Of a DNA stretch of 64,000 bases, positions 26,538 to 36,100 are shown in pieces; the first letter of the stretch is position 1, and each line of letters opens with the position of its first letter. The notes beneath the pieces were generated by a model. The model did not search any database and had not been told where the DNA came from. It worked only from the letters and a program-made list of their open reading frames with translations. Made by a program: the position numbers and the translations under genes. Source of the DNA: Nitrosopumilus sp. (GTDB lineage Archaea > Thermoproteota > Nitrososphaeria > Nitrososphaerales > Nitrosopumilaceae); the NCBI RefSeq assembly GCF_025698945.1, contig NZ_JAILWM010000003.1:181091-245090 (forward strand), in the 5' to 3' direction.

Positions 26538-27428
26538 TTAGTATCTTGGTATAATGCTAAGTCTTGACTTTGCAGAGATTGCAATTATTGAGATAATTGC
26601 TACTGCTAGAATCATGGCTGCAATTGTACCAAACTCTGGGACTACATAGGTACCAATGATTTCAATTTTCTCAGCGCCTGCTAGGAACATGATTGTTACT
26701 TTGTTTGTAATCTTATCAATTTGAACATCATTCCATTCTTCTCCATCAACAAGTACCATGAAGATACCGTCTTGGATTGATTTTGCTGGAGTTACTGTTA
26801 AGGTTCCATCATCTTTAGCGTTGATGTTAATGACTATTGATTTGTCATCAGTATTGATTTTTGCACTGGTTACTGTTCCACCTGTAATGCTGTATGGTAT
26901 ACATTTACCACTTGCAGTAATTTCATTTGTACCGCATGTTGCACTTGGTGTTGTTGGTTTTACCATTGCTTCTCCACCAGTTAATTCAACTTGGACTTTG
27001 TTACTTTTTTCAGTATTTCCATAGTTTACTTTAATGGTGTAGGTACCATCGTATTTCCATAAAGCACCTGCTGTATTTATTTTAGTCTCAAAACTACCAT
27101 CTTCTGCTACCTTGACTTGATCAATTGTAACAATGGAGTTTAATGGACTTACAACAGTCACTGTAACTGAAAATCCCGAAGCTACATTTGCTACTTGACC
27201 CATTACCATAATCATGTCATTATGACCATATTCTGCTTTATCTGTCCAAACTGATATTGGAATAGATCTCATCAGAGCTTCTTTAGCTGATGTTTTTGCA
27301 TTTTCTGGCTCACACTGTACACATGCTGGTGGCAAATTATTGCTATCAGCAGCATATGCTGATGACATGGTTAAAGTACCGACTGCAGTCAAAAGGGCTA
27401 GTAGCGCGAACGACGTACGGCTGTTCAT
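26538..27428 (-). CDS. PEFG-CTERM surface protein 2
   Basis: 296 residues. Signal peptide to about 27 (FALLALLTAVGTLTMSSAYA). A short segment with two Cys (PPACVQCEPE) precedes the Ig-like domain (TDKAEYGHNDMIMVMGQV to IKVNYGNT). The second domain (YSITGGTVTSAKINTDD, FMVLVDGEEWND, IEIIGTYVVPEFG) is homologous to those in proteins 1 and 4. The sorting tail VPEFGTIAAMILAVAIIS then ends in SRLSIIPRY. The TATA element at 27453-27473 is about 30 bp from the start. Transcribed as part of, or parallel to, a four-gene array. Confidence 0.87.
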   Translation of the reverse strand: MNSRTSFALLALLTAVGTLTMSSAYAADSNNLPPACVQCEPENAKTSAKEALMRSIPISVWTDKAEYGHNDMIMVMGQVANVASGFSVTVTVVSPLNSIVTIDQVKVAEDGSFETKINTAGALWKYDGTYTIKVNYGNTEKSNKVQVELTGGEAMVKPTTPSATCGTNEITASGKCIPYSITGGTVTSAKINTDDKSIVININAKDDGTLTVTPAKSIQDGIFMVLVDGEEWNDVQIDKITNKVTIMFLAGAEKIEIIGTYVVPEFGTIAAMILAVAIISIIAISAKSRLSIIPRY

Positions 27429-27452
27429 CTTATTGCGACTTGCATCTGTCTC

Positions 27453-27473
27453 TATTTATGTATATTTAAAAAG
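27453..27473 (-). promoter_or_regulatory. Promoter of PEFG-CTERM gene 2
   Basis: A minus-strand TATA region (TTTTTAAATATACATAAAT) centred about 33 bp before ATG 27428. The same sequence, base for base, occurs at 28372-28392 before PEFG gene 3, so the two genes share a duplicated promoter. Confidence 0.6.
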
Positions 27474-27490
27474 AGAAAAAAGTTGTGAAC

Positions 27491-28345
27491 TTAGTATCTT
27501 GGAATAATGCTAAGTCTTGACTTTGCAGAGATTGCAATTATTGAGATAATTGCTACTGCTAGAATCATGGCTGCAATTGTACCAAATTCTGGCACTACGA
27601 CTCCTTCTCTAATATCTACTTCAGCTGAAGCAGTATATTTTGGATCATCAAATTGCTTTCCAGTTACAGTGTAAATTCCATCTTGTTTCCAAAGAGGTCC
27701 GCCTGTAGTGATTGTAGTAGTAAATTCTCCATTAAGCATTGGTGATACTTGACCTACTGATACTTTATTTCCATTTGGTGCTGTTACTGTCAAAGTGATG
27801 TCTTGACTAACTCTATCAGTTGTTCCTGAAATCTCAATAGTTGTAGATCCCAATACTGCATCTGCATAAAGTTCAAGTCCTGCATCTTTTGCAACATTTG
27901 GAGTATATGGCTTATAGATTCCTGTTTCTAAGTTAGACTCAGTTACAGATGTCTTTTTTGCCATTCCATTTGCTACTTCAACAAGTACTTTTAATGAATA
28001 CAATGAATTTTGTTGCATTGCTTTGATTGTATAGAATCCATTCTCAGTCCATGTTGGACCAATTTTGAATTGGGTTCCAAAATTACCATTATCATCCGGT
28101 GATACTTGACCGATGGCAACTACATTGTTTCCACTTGGAGATGTCACTCTAAATGTAACATCATTCATTTTTGAAATTGTTGTTCCTGTTAAGGTGATTG
28201 TATCTGAATTTCTATCAGCTGTTACTGTAACAGCCATTCCTTGAACAGCGGCAGCAGAAGCATCTTGTTGAATTGAGGTCATTGAAATTAATGACAGTGC
28301 CAAAAGGGCTATTGCCATTGATGTTGTTGAACGTTTAAAATTCAT
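27491..28345 (-). CDS. PEFG-CTERM surface protein 3
   Basis: 284 residues. Signal peptide to about 32 (SMAIALLALSLISMTSIQ). Unlike its neighbours it has two Ig-like domains of the same type in a row (TADRNSDTITLTGTTISK with GQVSPDDNGNFGTQF, then YADAVLGSTTIEISGTTD with GQVSPMLNGEFTTTI), and lacks the second beta domain of proteins 1, 2 and 4. The tail VPEFGTIAAMILAVAIIS is identical to proteins 2 and 4. Its promoter at 28372 matches that of gene 2. Confidence 0.86.
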   Translation of the reverse strand: MNFKRSTTSMAIALLALSLISMTSIQQDASAAAVQGMAVTVTADRNSDTITLTGTTISKMNDVTFRVTSPSGNNVVAIGQVSPDDNGNFGTQFKIGPTWTENGFYTIKAMQQNSLYSLKVLVEVANGMAKKTSVTESNLETGIYKPYTPNVAKDAGLELYADAVLGSTTIEISGTTDRVSQDITLTVTAPNGNKVSVGQVSPMLNGEFTTTITTGGPLWKQDGIYTVTGKQFDDPKYTASAEVDIREGVVVPEFGTIAAMILAVAIISIIAISAKSRLSIIPRY

Positions 28346-28371
28346 CCTATTTCAACCCAACAATCTTTTGG

Positions 28372-28393
28372 TATTTATGTATATTTAAAAAGA
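28372..28393 (-). promoter_or_regulatory. Promoter of PEFG-CTERM gene 3
   Basis: Same TATA-containing sequence as at 27453-27473, about 27 bp before ATG 28345. The 250-bp gap further upstream (to 28592) holds no ORF that I can support. Confidence 0.6.
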
Positions 28394-28592
28394 ATATTTT
28401 CATCCTTACCTATCTACGATCAGACGTTTACCCATTTTTATTCCGATCTATTGATTCATACTTTAATTCATTAGTAAGGAAGTCTGCCAAATGTTTTAAG
28501 AATAATATAATTTCAGAGATTTTTTTGAATTAAATTTTAATTTTTGTAAATCCATGATTGGGGGATGATTAAAAAGAGAAAAAAGATGAAAT

Positions 28593-29417
28593 TTAGTATC
28601 TTGGAATAATGCTAAGTCTTGACTTTGCAGAGATTGCAATTATTGAGATAATTGCTACTGCTAGAATCATGGCTGCAATTGTACCAAATTCTGGGACTAC
28701 AAATGTACCGATTATTTCGATTTCTTCAGCCCCTACTGGGAATGCTATGGTGAGTGTTCTGTCTGTTGATGTTGTTGTTTCACTAAAGTCTACTTCTTCT
28801 CCATCAATTAAGACAAAGAAGTCGTCATCTTCACCATTGATTGTTGCATCCATTACAGATCTTGGAATTGTTAGGGTTAATGTTCCATCGCTAGTTGCAT
28901 CAATAGATATGATCAGTGAATTTGCATCCACATCAGGCATTACACTAAGTAATTTGCCGCCTGTGATTGTATATCTTATTAAATCACTAGAACCTTCAAC
29001 TGCAATTGTATTGCCAGTTATAGGACCCTTTGGTGGTGTTGTAGAACCCCCAAATTCAAATTCTGTTGTTGCTGAACGATTTTCGGTTCCGTATTGAACT
29101 GTAACTGTGTATGTTCCAGCTGCTTTCATCAAAGAGCCTCCTGCAGTAATTTCAGTACTGAATTTTTTATCAGCACCAACTGTTACTTGTGCAATTGATA
29201 CCAAGTTTCCATTAGGAGCCTTGACTATTACACTAACTGGGGTTCCAGAATACAGTTCTTTGACTTGACCTGTTACCATGATTATTTCACCCTGTGAATA
29301 GGATGTTTTATCTGTAGTAACAACAATCGAACTTTGTATTTGTCCAAATGCTGGTGCCATGCCAATACTTACAATTAAGATTGCAGATAAGGCAAACACC
29401 GATAGATGAGTTTTCAT
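28593..29417 (-). CDS. PEFG-CTERM surface protein 4
   Basis: 274 residues from ATG 29417 (MKTHLSVFALSAILIV); an upstream in-frame start at 29471 would add 18 residues, but a TATA-like CTTAAATAAG near 29443 places the transcript start at the inner ATG and gives a normal signal peptide. Then an Ig-like domain (TDKTSYSQGEIIMVTGQV), a Gly/Pro linker (GGSTTPPKGPITG), the second beta domain (YTITGGKLLSVMPDVD, FFVLIDGEEVDF, IEIIGTFVVPEFG) and the sorting tail identical to proteins 2 and 3. Confidence 0.86.
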   Translation of the reverse strand: MKTHLSVFALSAILIVSIGMAPAFGQIQSSIVVTTDKTSYSQGEIIMVTGQVKELYSGTPVSVIVKAPNGNLVSIAQVTVGADKKFSTEITAGGSLMKAAGTYTVTVQYGTENRSATTEFEFGGSTTPPKGPITGNTIAVEGSSDLIRYTITGGKLLSVMPDVDANSLIISIDATSDGTLTLTIPRSVMDATINGEDDDFFVLIDGEEVDFSETTTSTDRTLTIAFPVGAEEIEIIGTFVVPEFGTIAAMILAVAIISIIAISAKSRLSIIPRY

Positions 29418-29510
29418 CAATCTTACGCCTGAATTTATCTTATTTAAGGTTGTGAAAAAATTTGTTGACAAACAAGAAAAAACGCAGCGTTTAACGAATT
29501 TCAGATTAGA

Positions 29511-29588
29511 TATATATTAACCTGAGCGTGAATTTTTTACAGTTTGTGTGTATTATTTGCTGTTACATTTAATGTTCGATCTGGAGGT
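29511..29588 (+). promoter_or_regulatory. Promoter and ribosome-binding site of rpoH-rpoB-rpoA
   Basis: A TATA-like TATATATTAA at 29511-29520 would place transcription start near 29540, leaving a ~55-base leader. GGAGGT at 29583-29588 lies 7 bp before the rpoH ATG. This leadered, Shine-Dalgarno gene contrasts with the leaderless genes in the window. Confidence 0.6.
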
Positions 29589-29595
29589 TTTGTAG

Positions 29596-29847
29596 ATGGC
29601 AACTAAGAAAAATCAAGTTTTAGTACCTGATCATATCTATGTTCCAAAACATGAAATTATTACAAAACAAGAAGCAGAAGAAATTCTAAAAAAATACAAT
29701 TGTAAACCTACTGAATTACCATTAATCTTTGTAAACGATCCTGCAATATTGGGACTAGGTGTTAAACCAGGTGATGTAATTAAAATCACTAGAAAAAGCC
29801 CAACTGCTGGTGAAAGTCTCTATTATCGATACGTGGTGGAAATTTAG
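29596..29847 (+). CDS. rpoH: DNA-directed RNA polymerase subunit H (Rpb5 homologue)
   Basis: 83 residues corresponding to the C-terminal domain of Rpb5, as in all archaea. Family signs: VLVPDHIYVPKHEI, KYNCKPTELPLIFVNDPA, and LGVKPGDVIKITRKSPTAGE. Part of the DNA-entry jaw of RNA polymerase. Directly abuts rpoB (no gap), first gene of the RNAP operon; start ATG 29596 has a clear GGAGGT upstream. Confidence 0.96.
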   Translation: MATKKNQVLVPDHIYVPKHEIITKQEAEEILKKYNCKPTELPLIFVNDPAILGLGVKPGDVIKITRKSPTAGESLYYRYVVEI

Positions 29848-32800
29848 ATGGCAGATCCCTCAACAAAACGTTGGCCAGTAATACAAGATATCTTAAAACG
29901 AGAAGGTATTGCAAGACAACATCTTAACTCTTTTGACGAATTTTTAGAAAAAGGTCTTCAAAGTATTATCAATGAAGTAGGGCAAATTGATATTGAAAAC
30001 GCAGAATACCCATACAAAATTCAACTAGGAAAAGTAAAACTACAACAACCAAGAATGATGGAACTTGATGGTTCAATCACTCATATCACTCCTGCTGAAG
30101 CTAGATTGAGAAATGTTTCTTATTCCGCACCTGTAATGATGGAGGCAAGTGTTGTTGAAGATGGAAAAATTTTGGAATCCAGATTTGTCCATATTGGTGA
30201 TGTACCTGTAATGGCAAAGTCCAATGCATGTATCTTGCATAATTTTTCTACTCAAAAATTAGTTGAGCATGGGGAAGATCCAAATGATCCTGGTGGTTAC
30301 TTTATCATTAATGGATCTGAGAGAGTCATTGTAGGATTGGAAGATTTATCCTATAACAAAATTATTGTTGATAGAGAAACGGTTGGTGGAAATATTGTTT
30401 TCAAAGCTAAAGTATATTCCTCTATTGTTGGTTATCGTGCAAAACTAGAACTTGTAATGAAAAATGATGGATTAATTGTTGCAAGAATTCCTGGTTCTCC
30501 TGTTGATATCCCAGTTGTCACACTAATGAGGGCACTTGGATTAGAATCTGATAGGGAAATTGCAGCTGCAGTTTCACTTGTTGATGATCTTCAAAATGAA
30601 TTAGAAGGATCATTTGAGAAAGCAGGTGATGTTCCAACCTCAAAAGATGCGATTGTTTACATTAGTAAAAGAATTGCACCTGGAATGCTTGAAGAATTCC
30701 AAATCAAAAGAGCTGAAACATTACTTGATTGGGGATTATTGCCTCACCTAGGTAAGCATCCTGAAAATAGAAAAGAAAAAGCACAATTCCTAGGTGAAGC
30801 AGCATGTAAGTTATTAGAATTAAAACTTGGTTGGATAAGACCTGATGACAAAGACCATTATGGAAATAAAGTCATCAAATTTGCAGGACAAATGTTAGCA
30901 GATCTGTTTAGAACTGCATTTAGAAATCTTGTAAGGGATATGAAATACCAATTAGAAAGATCTGGACAAAAACGTGGAATTAATGCTGTGGCTGCTGCAA
31001 TTAGACCTGGAATTATTACTGATAAGCTCAACAATGCTATTGCAACTGGAAACTGGGGACGAGGTAGAGTAGGTGTGACTCAACTACTTGATAGAACAAA
31101 CTATCTCTCAACTATTAGTCATCTTAGAAGAATTCAATCCCCACTTAGCAGAACTCAGCCAAACTTTGAAGCAAGAGATTTACATGCAACTCACTTTGGA
31201 AGAATTTGTCCAAGTGAAACTCCTGAAGGCTCAAATTGTGGTTTGGTAAAAAATCTTGCACTATCTGGAATTATCTCAGTTAATGTACCTTCTGAAGAAA
31301 TTGTAGAAAAACTATACGATCTTGGAACCGTTCACTTTTTTGATGCTAAAGAAGAATTGAAAAAAGATGGAACAAGAATTTTTGTTGATGGTAGACTAAT
31401 TGGATATTTTAAAGATGGCGAACAACTTGCAGAATCTTTAAGAGAACTTAGAAGAAACTCAAAAATTCATCCTCATGTTGGAGTCTCTTTCCATAAATCT
31501 GAAATTGAAGGCTCAACTAGACGACTCTATGTTAATTGTAATGCTGGTCGTGTTTTACGACCATTGATAATTATCAAAGACAACAAAGCTTTGCTAACTA
31601 CCGAATTATTAGATAAGATTTCTAAAAAATTACTTTCATGGACTGATCTTTTGAGAATGGGAGTTTTAGAATTAATCGATGCAAATGAAGAAGAAAATTG
31701 TTATGTTACACTAGATGAAAAAGATACAAAGAAACATACTCATCTTGAAGTTTTCCCACCAGCAATTCTAGGTGCAGGAGCTTCAATCATTCCATATCCT
31801 GAACATAACCAATCTCCAAGAAATACATACGAGTCTGCTATGGCAAAACAAAGTCTTGGATTCTCTACTCCTATGATGAATACAAGTACCTATGTTAGAC
31901 AGCACTTTATGCTGTATCCTCAAGTTCCAATCGTTAATACTAAAGCAATGAAATTGTTGGGACTAGAAGATAGACCTGCTGGTCAGAATTGTATTGTAGC
32001 TGTATTGCCATTTGATGGTTACAACATTGAAGATGCAATTGTTCTTAGCAAGTCTTCAGTTGATAGAGGATTAGGTAGAACATTTTTCTATAGAATCTAT
32101 GATGCAGAAGCTAAACAATATCCCGGCGGAATGCGTGATAATTTTGAAATCCCAAATGCTGAAGATAATATTAGAGGCTACAAAGGAGAACGTGCATACC
32201 GATTACTTGAAGAAGATGGAGTAGTTGCATCAGAGGCTCCAGTTAAAGGTGGAGATATTTTGATTGGCAAAACTAGTCCTCCTCGATTTATGGAAGAATA
32301 TAGAGAGTTTGAATCAACTGGTCCTTACAGAAGAGATACATCAATTGGTGTAAGGCCTTCAGAAACTGGAGTTGTAGATACTGTTGTAATGACTCAATCA
32401 AACGAAGGAGGAAAAATGTACAAGATTAGAGCCAGAGATATGAGAATTCCTGAAATTGGTGACAAATTTGCATCAAGACACGGACAGAAAGGAGTTCTTG
32501 GAATTTTAGCTAAAGCAGAAGATTTACCATATACTGCAAATGGAATGTCTCCTGATGTCTTAATTAATCCACATGCTTTCCCTTCAAGAATGACTGTTGG
32601 AATGATGATGGAATCAATTTGTGGAAAGGCAGCAGCACTACGTGGTAAAAGATTTGATGGTTCTGCATTTGTTGGAGAGAAAATGGATGAAGTTAAAGAA
32701 GTAATGGATGCACATGGTTTTGAATATTCTGGTAAAGAAATAATGTATGATGGAAGAACTGGTAAATCTTTTCCAGTCCATGTCTTCATTGGAGTTGTAT

Positions 32801-33195
32801 ATTACCAAAAACTACACCATATGGTTGCAGATAAAATACATGCAAGAGCACGTGGACAAGTTCAAATGTTAACAAAACAACCCACAGAAGGAAGAGCAAG
32901 AGGTGGTGGTCTTAGATTTGGTGAAATGGAAAGAGATTGCTTAATTGCATATGGTGCTTCAATGATACTCAAAGATAGATTACTTGACGAATCTGATAAA
33001 TCAGATATTTTTGTATGTGAAAGATGTGGTCTAGTTGCATATCATGATGTTAAACAAAGACGCTATGTATGCAGAGTTTGTGGTGATAAAGCCAAAGTTT
33101 CATCCGTGTCAGTTGCATATGCATTCAAACTACTATTACAAGAGATGCAAAGTCTTAACGTAGCCCCACGATTGTTAATCAAGGAGAAAATCTGA
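29848..33195 (+). CDS. rpoB: DNA-directed RNA polymerase subunit B (unsplit)
   Basis: Second-largest, catalytic RNAP subunit, 1115 residues, combining B'' and B' in a single chain. Landmarks: GGYFIINGSERVIVG, the fork region GRICPSETPEGSNCG, the FDGYNIEDAIVLSKSS region, GDKFASRHGQKGVLG, and a C-terminal zinc site starting CERCG (about residue 1058) and CRVCG. Starts immediately after rpoH and its TGA overlaps the rpoA ATG by one base. Confidence 0.97.
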   Translation: MADPSTKRWPVIQDILKREGIARQHLNSFDEFLEKGLQSIINEVGQIDIENAEYPYKIQLGKVKLQQPRMMELDGSITHITPAEARLRNVSYSAPVMMEASVVEDGKILESRFVHIGDVPVMAKSNACILHNFSTQKLVEHGEDPNDPGGYFIINGSERVIVGLEDLSYNKIIVDRETVGGNIVFKAKVYSSIVGYRAKLELVMKNDGLIVARIPGSPVDIPVVTLMRALGLESDREIAAAVSLVDDLQNELEGSFEKAGDVPTSKDAIVYISKRIAPGMLEEFQIKRAETLLDWGLLPHLGKHPENRKEKAQFLGEAACKLLELKLGWIRPDDKDHYGNKVIKFAGQMLADLFRTAFRNLVRDMKYQLERSGQKRGINAVAAAIRPGIITDKLNNAIATGNWGRGRVGVTQLLDRTNYLSTISHLRRIQSPLSRTQPNFEARDLHATHFGRICPSETPEGSNCGLVKNLALSGIISVNVPSEEIVEKLYDLGTVHFFDAKEELKKDGTRIFVDGRLIGYFKDGEQLAESLRELRRNSKIHPHVGVSFHKSEIEGSTRRLYVNCNAGRVLRPLIIIKDNKALLTTELLDKISKKLLSWTDLLRMGVLELIDANEEENCYVTLDEKDTKKHTHLEVFPPAILGAGASIIPYPEHNQSPRNTYESAMAKQSLGFSTPMMNTSTYVRQHFMLYPQVPIVNTKAMKLLGLEDRPAGQNCIVAVLPFDGYNIEDAIVLSKSSVDRGLGRTFFYRIYDAEAKQYPGGMRDNFEIPNAEDNIRGYKGERAYRLLEEDGVVASEAPVKGGDILIGKTSPPRFMEEYREFESTGPYRRDTSIGVRPSETGVVDTVVMTQSNEGGKMYKIRARDMRIPEIGDKFASRHGQKGVLGILAKAEDLPYTANGMSPDVLINPHAFPSRMTVGMMMESICGKAAALRGKRFDGSAFVGEKMDEVKEVMDAHGFEYSGKEIMYDGRTGKSFPVHVFIGVVYYQKLHHMVADKIHARARGQVQMLTKQPTEGRARGGGLRFGEMERDCLIAYGASMILKDRLLDESDKSDIFVCERCGLVAYHDVKQRRYVCRVCGDKAKVSSVSVAYAFKLLLQEMQSLNVAPRLLIKEKI

Positions 33196-36100
33196 TGTCT
33201 GTTCAAGCAATTAAAGCAATAGATGGAATTCGTTTTTCTGTATGGTCTCCAACTGAGATTAGAAAATACTCTGTTGCTGAAATTACTGCACCTGAAACTT
33301 ATGATGAAGATGGAATGCCAGTTCAAGGAGGTCTCATGGATGGCAGACTTGGAACTCTGGAGCCGGGACAAAAATGCTTAACTTGTGGAAATACCGCAGC
33401 AAGATGTCCGGGGCATTTTGGACATATTGAGCTAGCAGAGCCAATATTACACATTGCATTTATTGATAATATTTACAAATTATTACAATCTACATGTCGT
33501 TCTTGTGCACGACTAAAAGTTCCTCAAGAAGATTTAGATGCATTCAAAAAAATTAAAGACAAACATGCTGCATATACTGTAATTTCTCAAAAACGTATCC
33601 CCGAACAAATTATTGAGAAAGCTAAAAAAGCAAAGGAATGTCCACACTGTGGAAAAACGCAGTATGAGTTAATTTTCACAAAACCTACTATCTTCGTTGA
33701 AAAAACTGAAATTGGTGAACATAGATTACTTCCAATTACAATTAGGGAGAGATTCTCACAAATTGTTGATGAAGATTTAGAATTATTATCATATGATCCA
33801 ATTACTGCCAGGCCTGAATGGTTTATTCTACAAGCATTACCAGTACCACCTGTAACTGTTAGACCATCAATTATTCTTGAGACTGGAATTAGATCTGAGG
33901 ATGACTTGACTCACAAAATGGTTGACATCATTAGAGTAAATCAACGTCTCAAAGAAAGTAAAGAAGCAGGAACTCCACCATTAATTGTTCAAGACTTGGT
34001 TGACTTGTTACAATACCACTCTACAACATATTTTGATAATGAAGTTTCTGGAATCCCACAAGCCCATCATCGTTCTGGTCGTCCTCTTAAAACATTAACT
34101 CAAAGATTAAAAGGAAAAGAAGGAAGATTTAGAGGATCATTATCTGGAAAAAGAGTAGACTTTTCAAGTCGTACTGTAATTTCACCTGATCCAAACTTGG
34201 ATTTGTCTGAAGTTGGAGTTCCAGAACAAGTTGCAATGAAATTAACAATTCCTGAAATTGTTACTGAATGGAATATTGAAAGAATGAGAAAACTCGTAAT
34301 TAATGGGCCTGAAAAATTCCCAGGTGTTAATTATATTGTGAGACCTGATGGTGTAAAAATTAGATTGGATTTTGTAGAAGATCGTTCTACAATTGCAGAA
34401 ACTCTTGAGAATGGATACTTGATTGAGAGACATCTTGCTGATGGTGACATTGTAATGTTTAACCGACAACCATCACTTCACCAAATGTCAATTATGGCAC
34501 ATTATGTTCGTGTCCTTCCAGGCAAGACATTTAGATTACATCCTTCTGTTTGTCCACCATACAACGCTGACTTTGATGGTGATGAAATGAACCTTCATGT
34601 TCCACAAAGTGAAGAAGCAAGAGCAGAAGCAATTCTTCTCATGAGAGTTCAAGATCAATTAATCTCACCAAGATATGGTGGTCCAATTATTGGAGCCCTT
34701 AGAGACTTTGTTACAGGCGCATACCTTCTCACAAAAGATGATACTACACTTTCTGTACAAGAATTTTCAAATTATGCAATGCTTGGTGGTTACATCGATC
34801 CACTTCCAAAACCTGCAACAAAGACAAAAGATGGTCCAGCTTACACTGGTAAACAATTATTCTCATTATTCCTTCCCAAAGACTTCAACTATGTTCTTAC
34901 ATCAAAGTGGTCCAAGGGAACAAAAGGAACTCCTAAAGATGTTGTAATTAAAAATGGTGAGTTAATCAGTGGTGTGATTGATAAAACATCCATTGGTGCA
35001 GAAGAGCCTGAAAGTGTATTGCATAGAATTACTAAAGACTATGGTAATGCAGTAGGCAAAAACTTCCTTAATTCTATTCTAATTATGGTAAAACAATTCA
35101 TCACTCATTATGGCTTTAGTTATGGATTTGGGGACCTTGAAGTTCCTGAAAAAGAGAGACAACAGATTCTAAACGATATTCAAGAGACTTATGATGTTGT
35201 AGCTGATCTTACAGAACAATTCAAGAAAGGAACACTCAAACTTACAAGAGGTATGAAAGCTGAAGAAGCATTAGAAGCATACATTGTTAATGAATTAGGA
35301 AAAGCAAGAGACAAAGCTGGTTCTACTGCAAATGATTCTCTTGATGACTCAAATGCTGGAAAAATTATGGCTACTACTGGTGCCAGAGGATCATCTCTTA
35401 ACGTAGGTCAGATGGCAGGAGCATTAGGTCAACAATCAAGAAGAGGAAACAGATTACATGATGGTTACAATAATCGTGCATTACCACATTATCAGGAACA
35501 TGATAACAATCCTGATGCTCATGGATTTGTAAAATCAAATTACAGAGAAGGACTTTCTGCATTAGAATTCTTTTTCCACGCAATGGGTGGTAGAGAGGGG
35601 TTAGTCGATACAGCAGTTAGAACACAACAAAGTGGTTACATGCAACGTAGATTGATCAATGCATTAGAACACATTAGATTAGAATATGATGGAACTGTAA
35701 GAGATCCACACGGTCACATAGTTCAATTCCTTTATGGTGAAGATGGTATTGATGTCGCAAAAAGTGATCATGGTGAAGCATTTAACGCAAGTAGATTAGC
35801 CGAATCTCAAACTATTATTGACTCTGGTAAAAAAGCAACCAAAGAAGAAATTGACACTCTTGCAAAGAAATACACTAAAACTTTCAACCCAAGACTGACT
35901 ACACTTGTTATTGATGCATTACATGCATCTAATCTTAGTAAAGAAGGAGTTGAAGCAGTATGCAAAAAAGGATTATCATTATACAATAATGCCCAAGTGG
36001 AACCAGGACAAGCTGTGGGAATTATCACCGCACAATCTATTGGTGAACCTGGTACCCAGATGACTTTGAGAACATTCCACTTTGCTGGAATTAAAGAGCG

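Larger units (their letters stand above)
26519..28703 (-). repeat. Three near-identical ~130-bp direct repeats (PEFG-CTERM 3' ends)
   Basis: Copies lie at about 26519-26650, 27467-27597 and 28571-28703. Each covers an A-rich segment after the stop codon, then the codons of the sorting tail through VPEFG. Over roughly 100 bp the copies differ at only a few positions including third codon positions, while the ectodomain codons upstream differ widely. This is the pattern of recent duplication or gene conversion. Confidence 0.85.

Noticed and set aside
28346..28592. Extra small gene in the 247-bp gap between PEFG genes 3 and 4
   Set aside because: Both strands have frequent stops and no start with codon-like composition; only the promoter of gene 3 is supported.
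26519..28703. Insertion sequence or transposon from the three long direct repeats
   Set aside because: No transposase, no terminal inverted repeats; repeats coincide with coding of the sorting tail.
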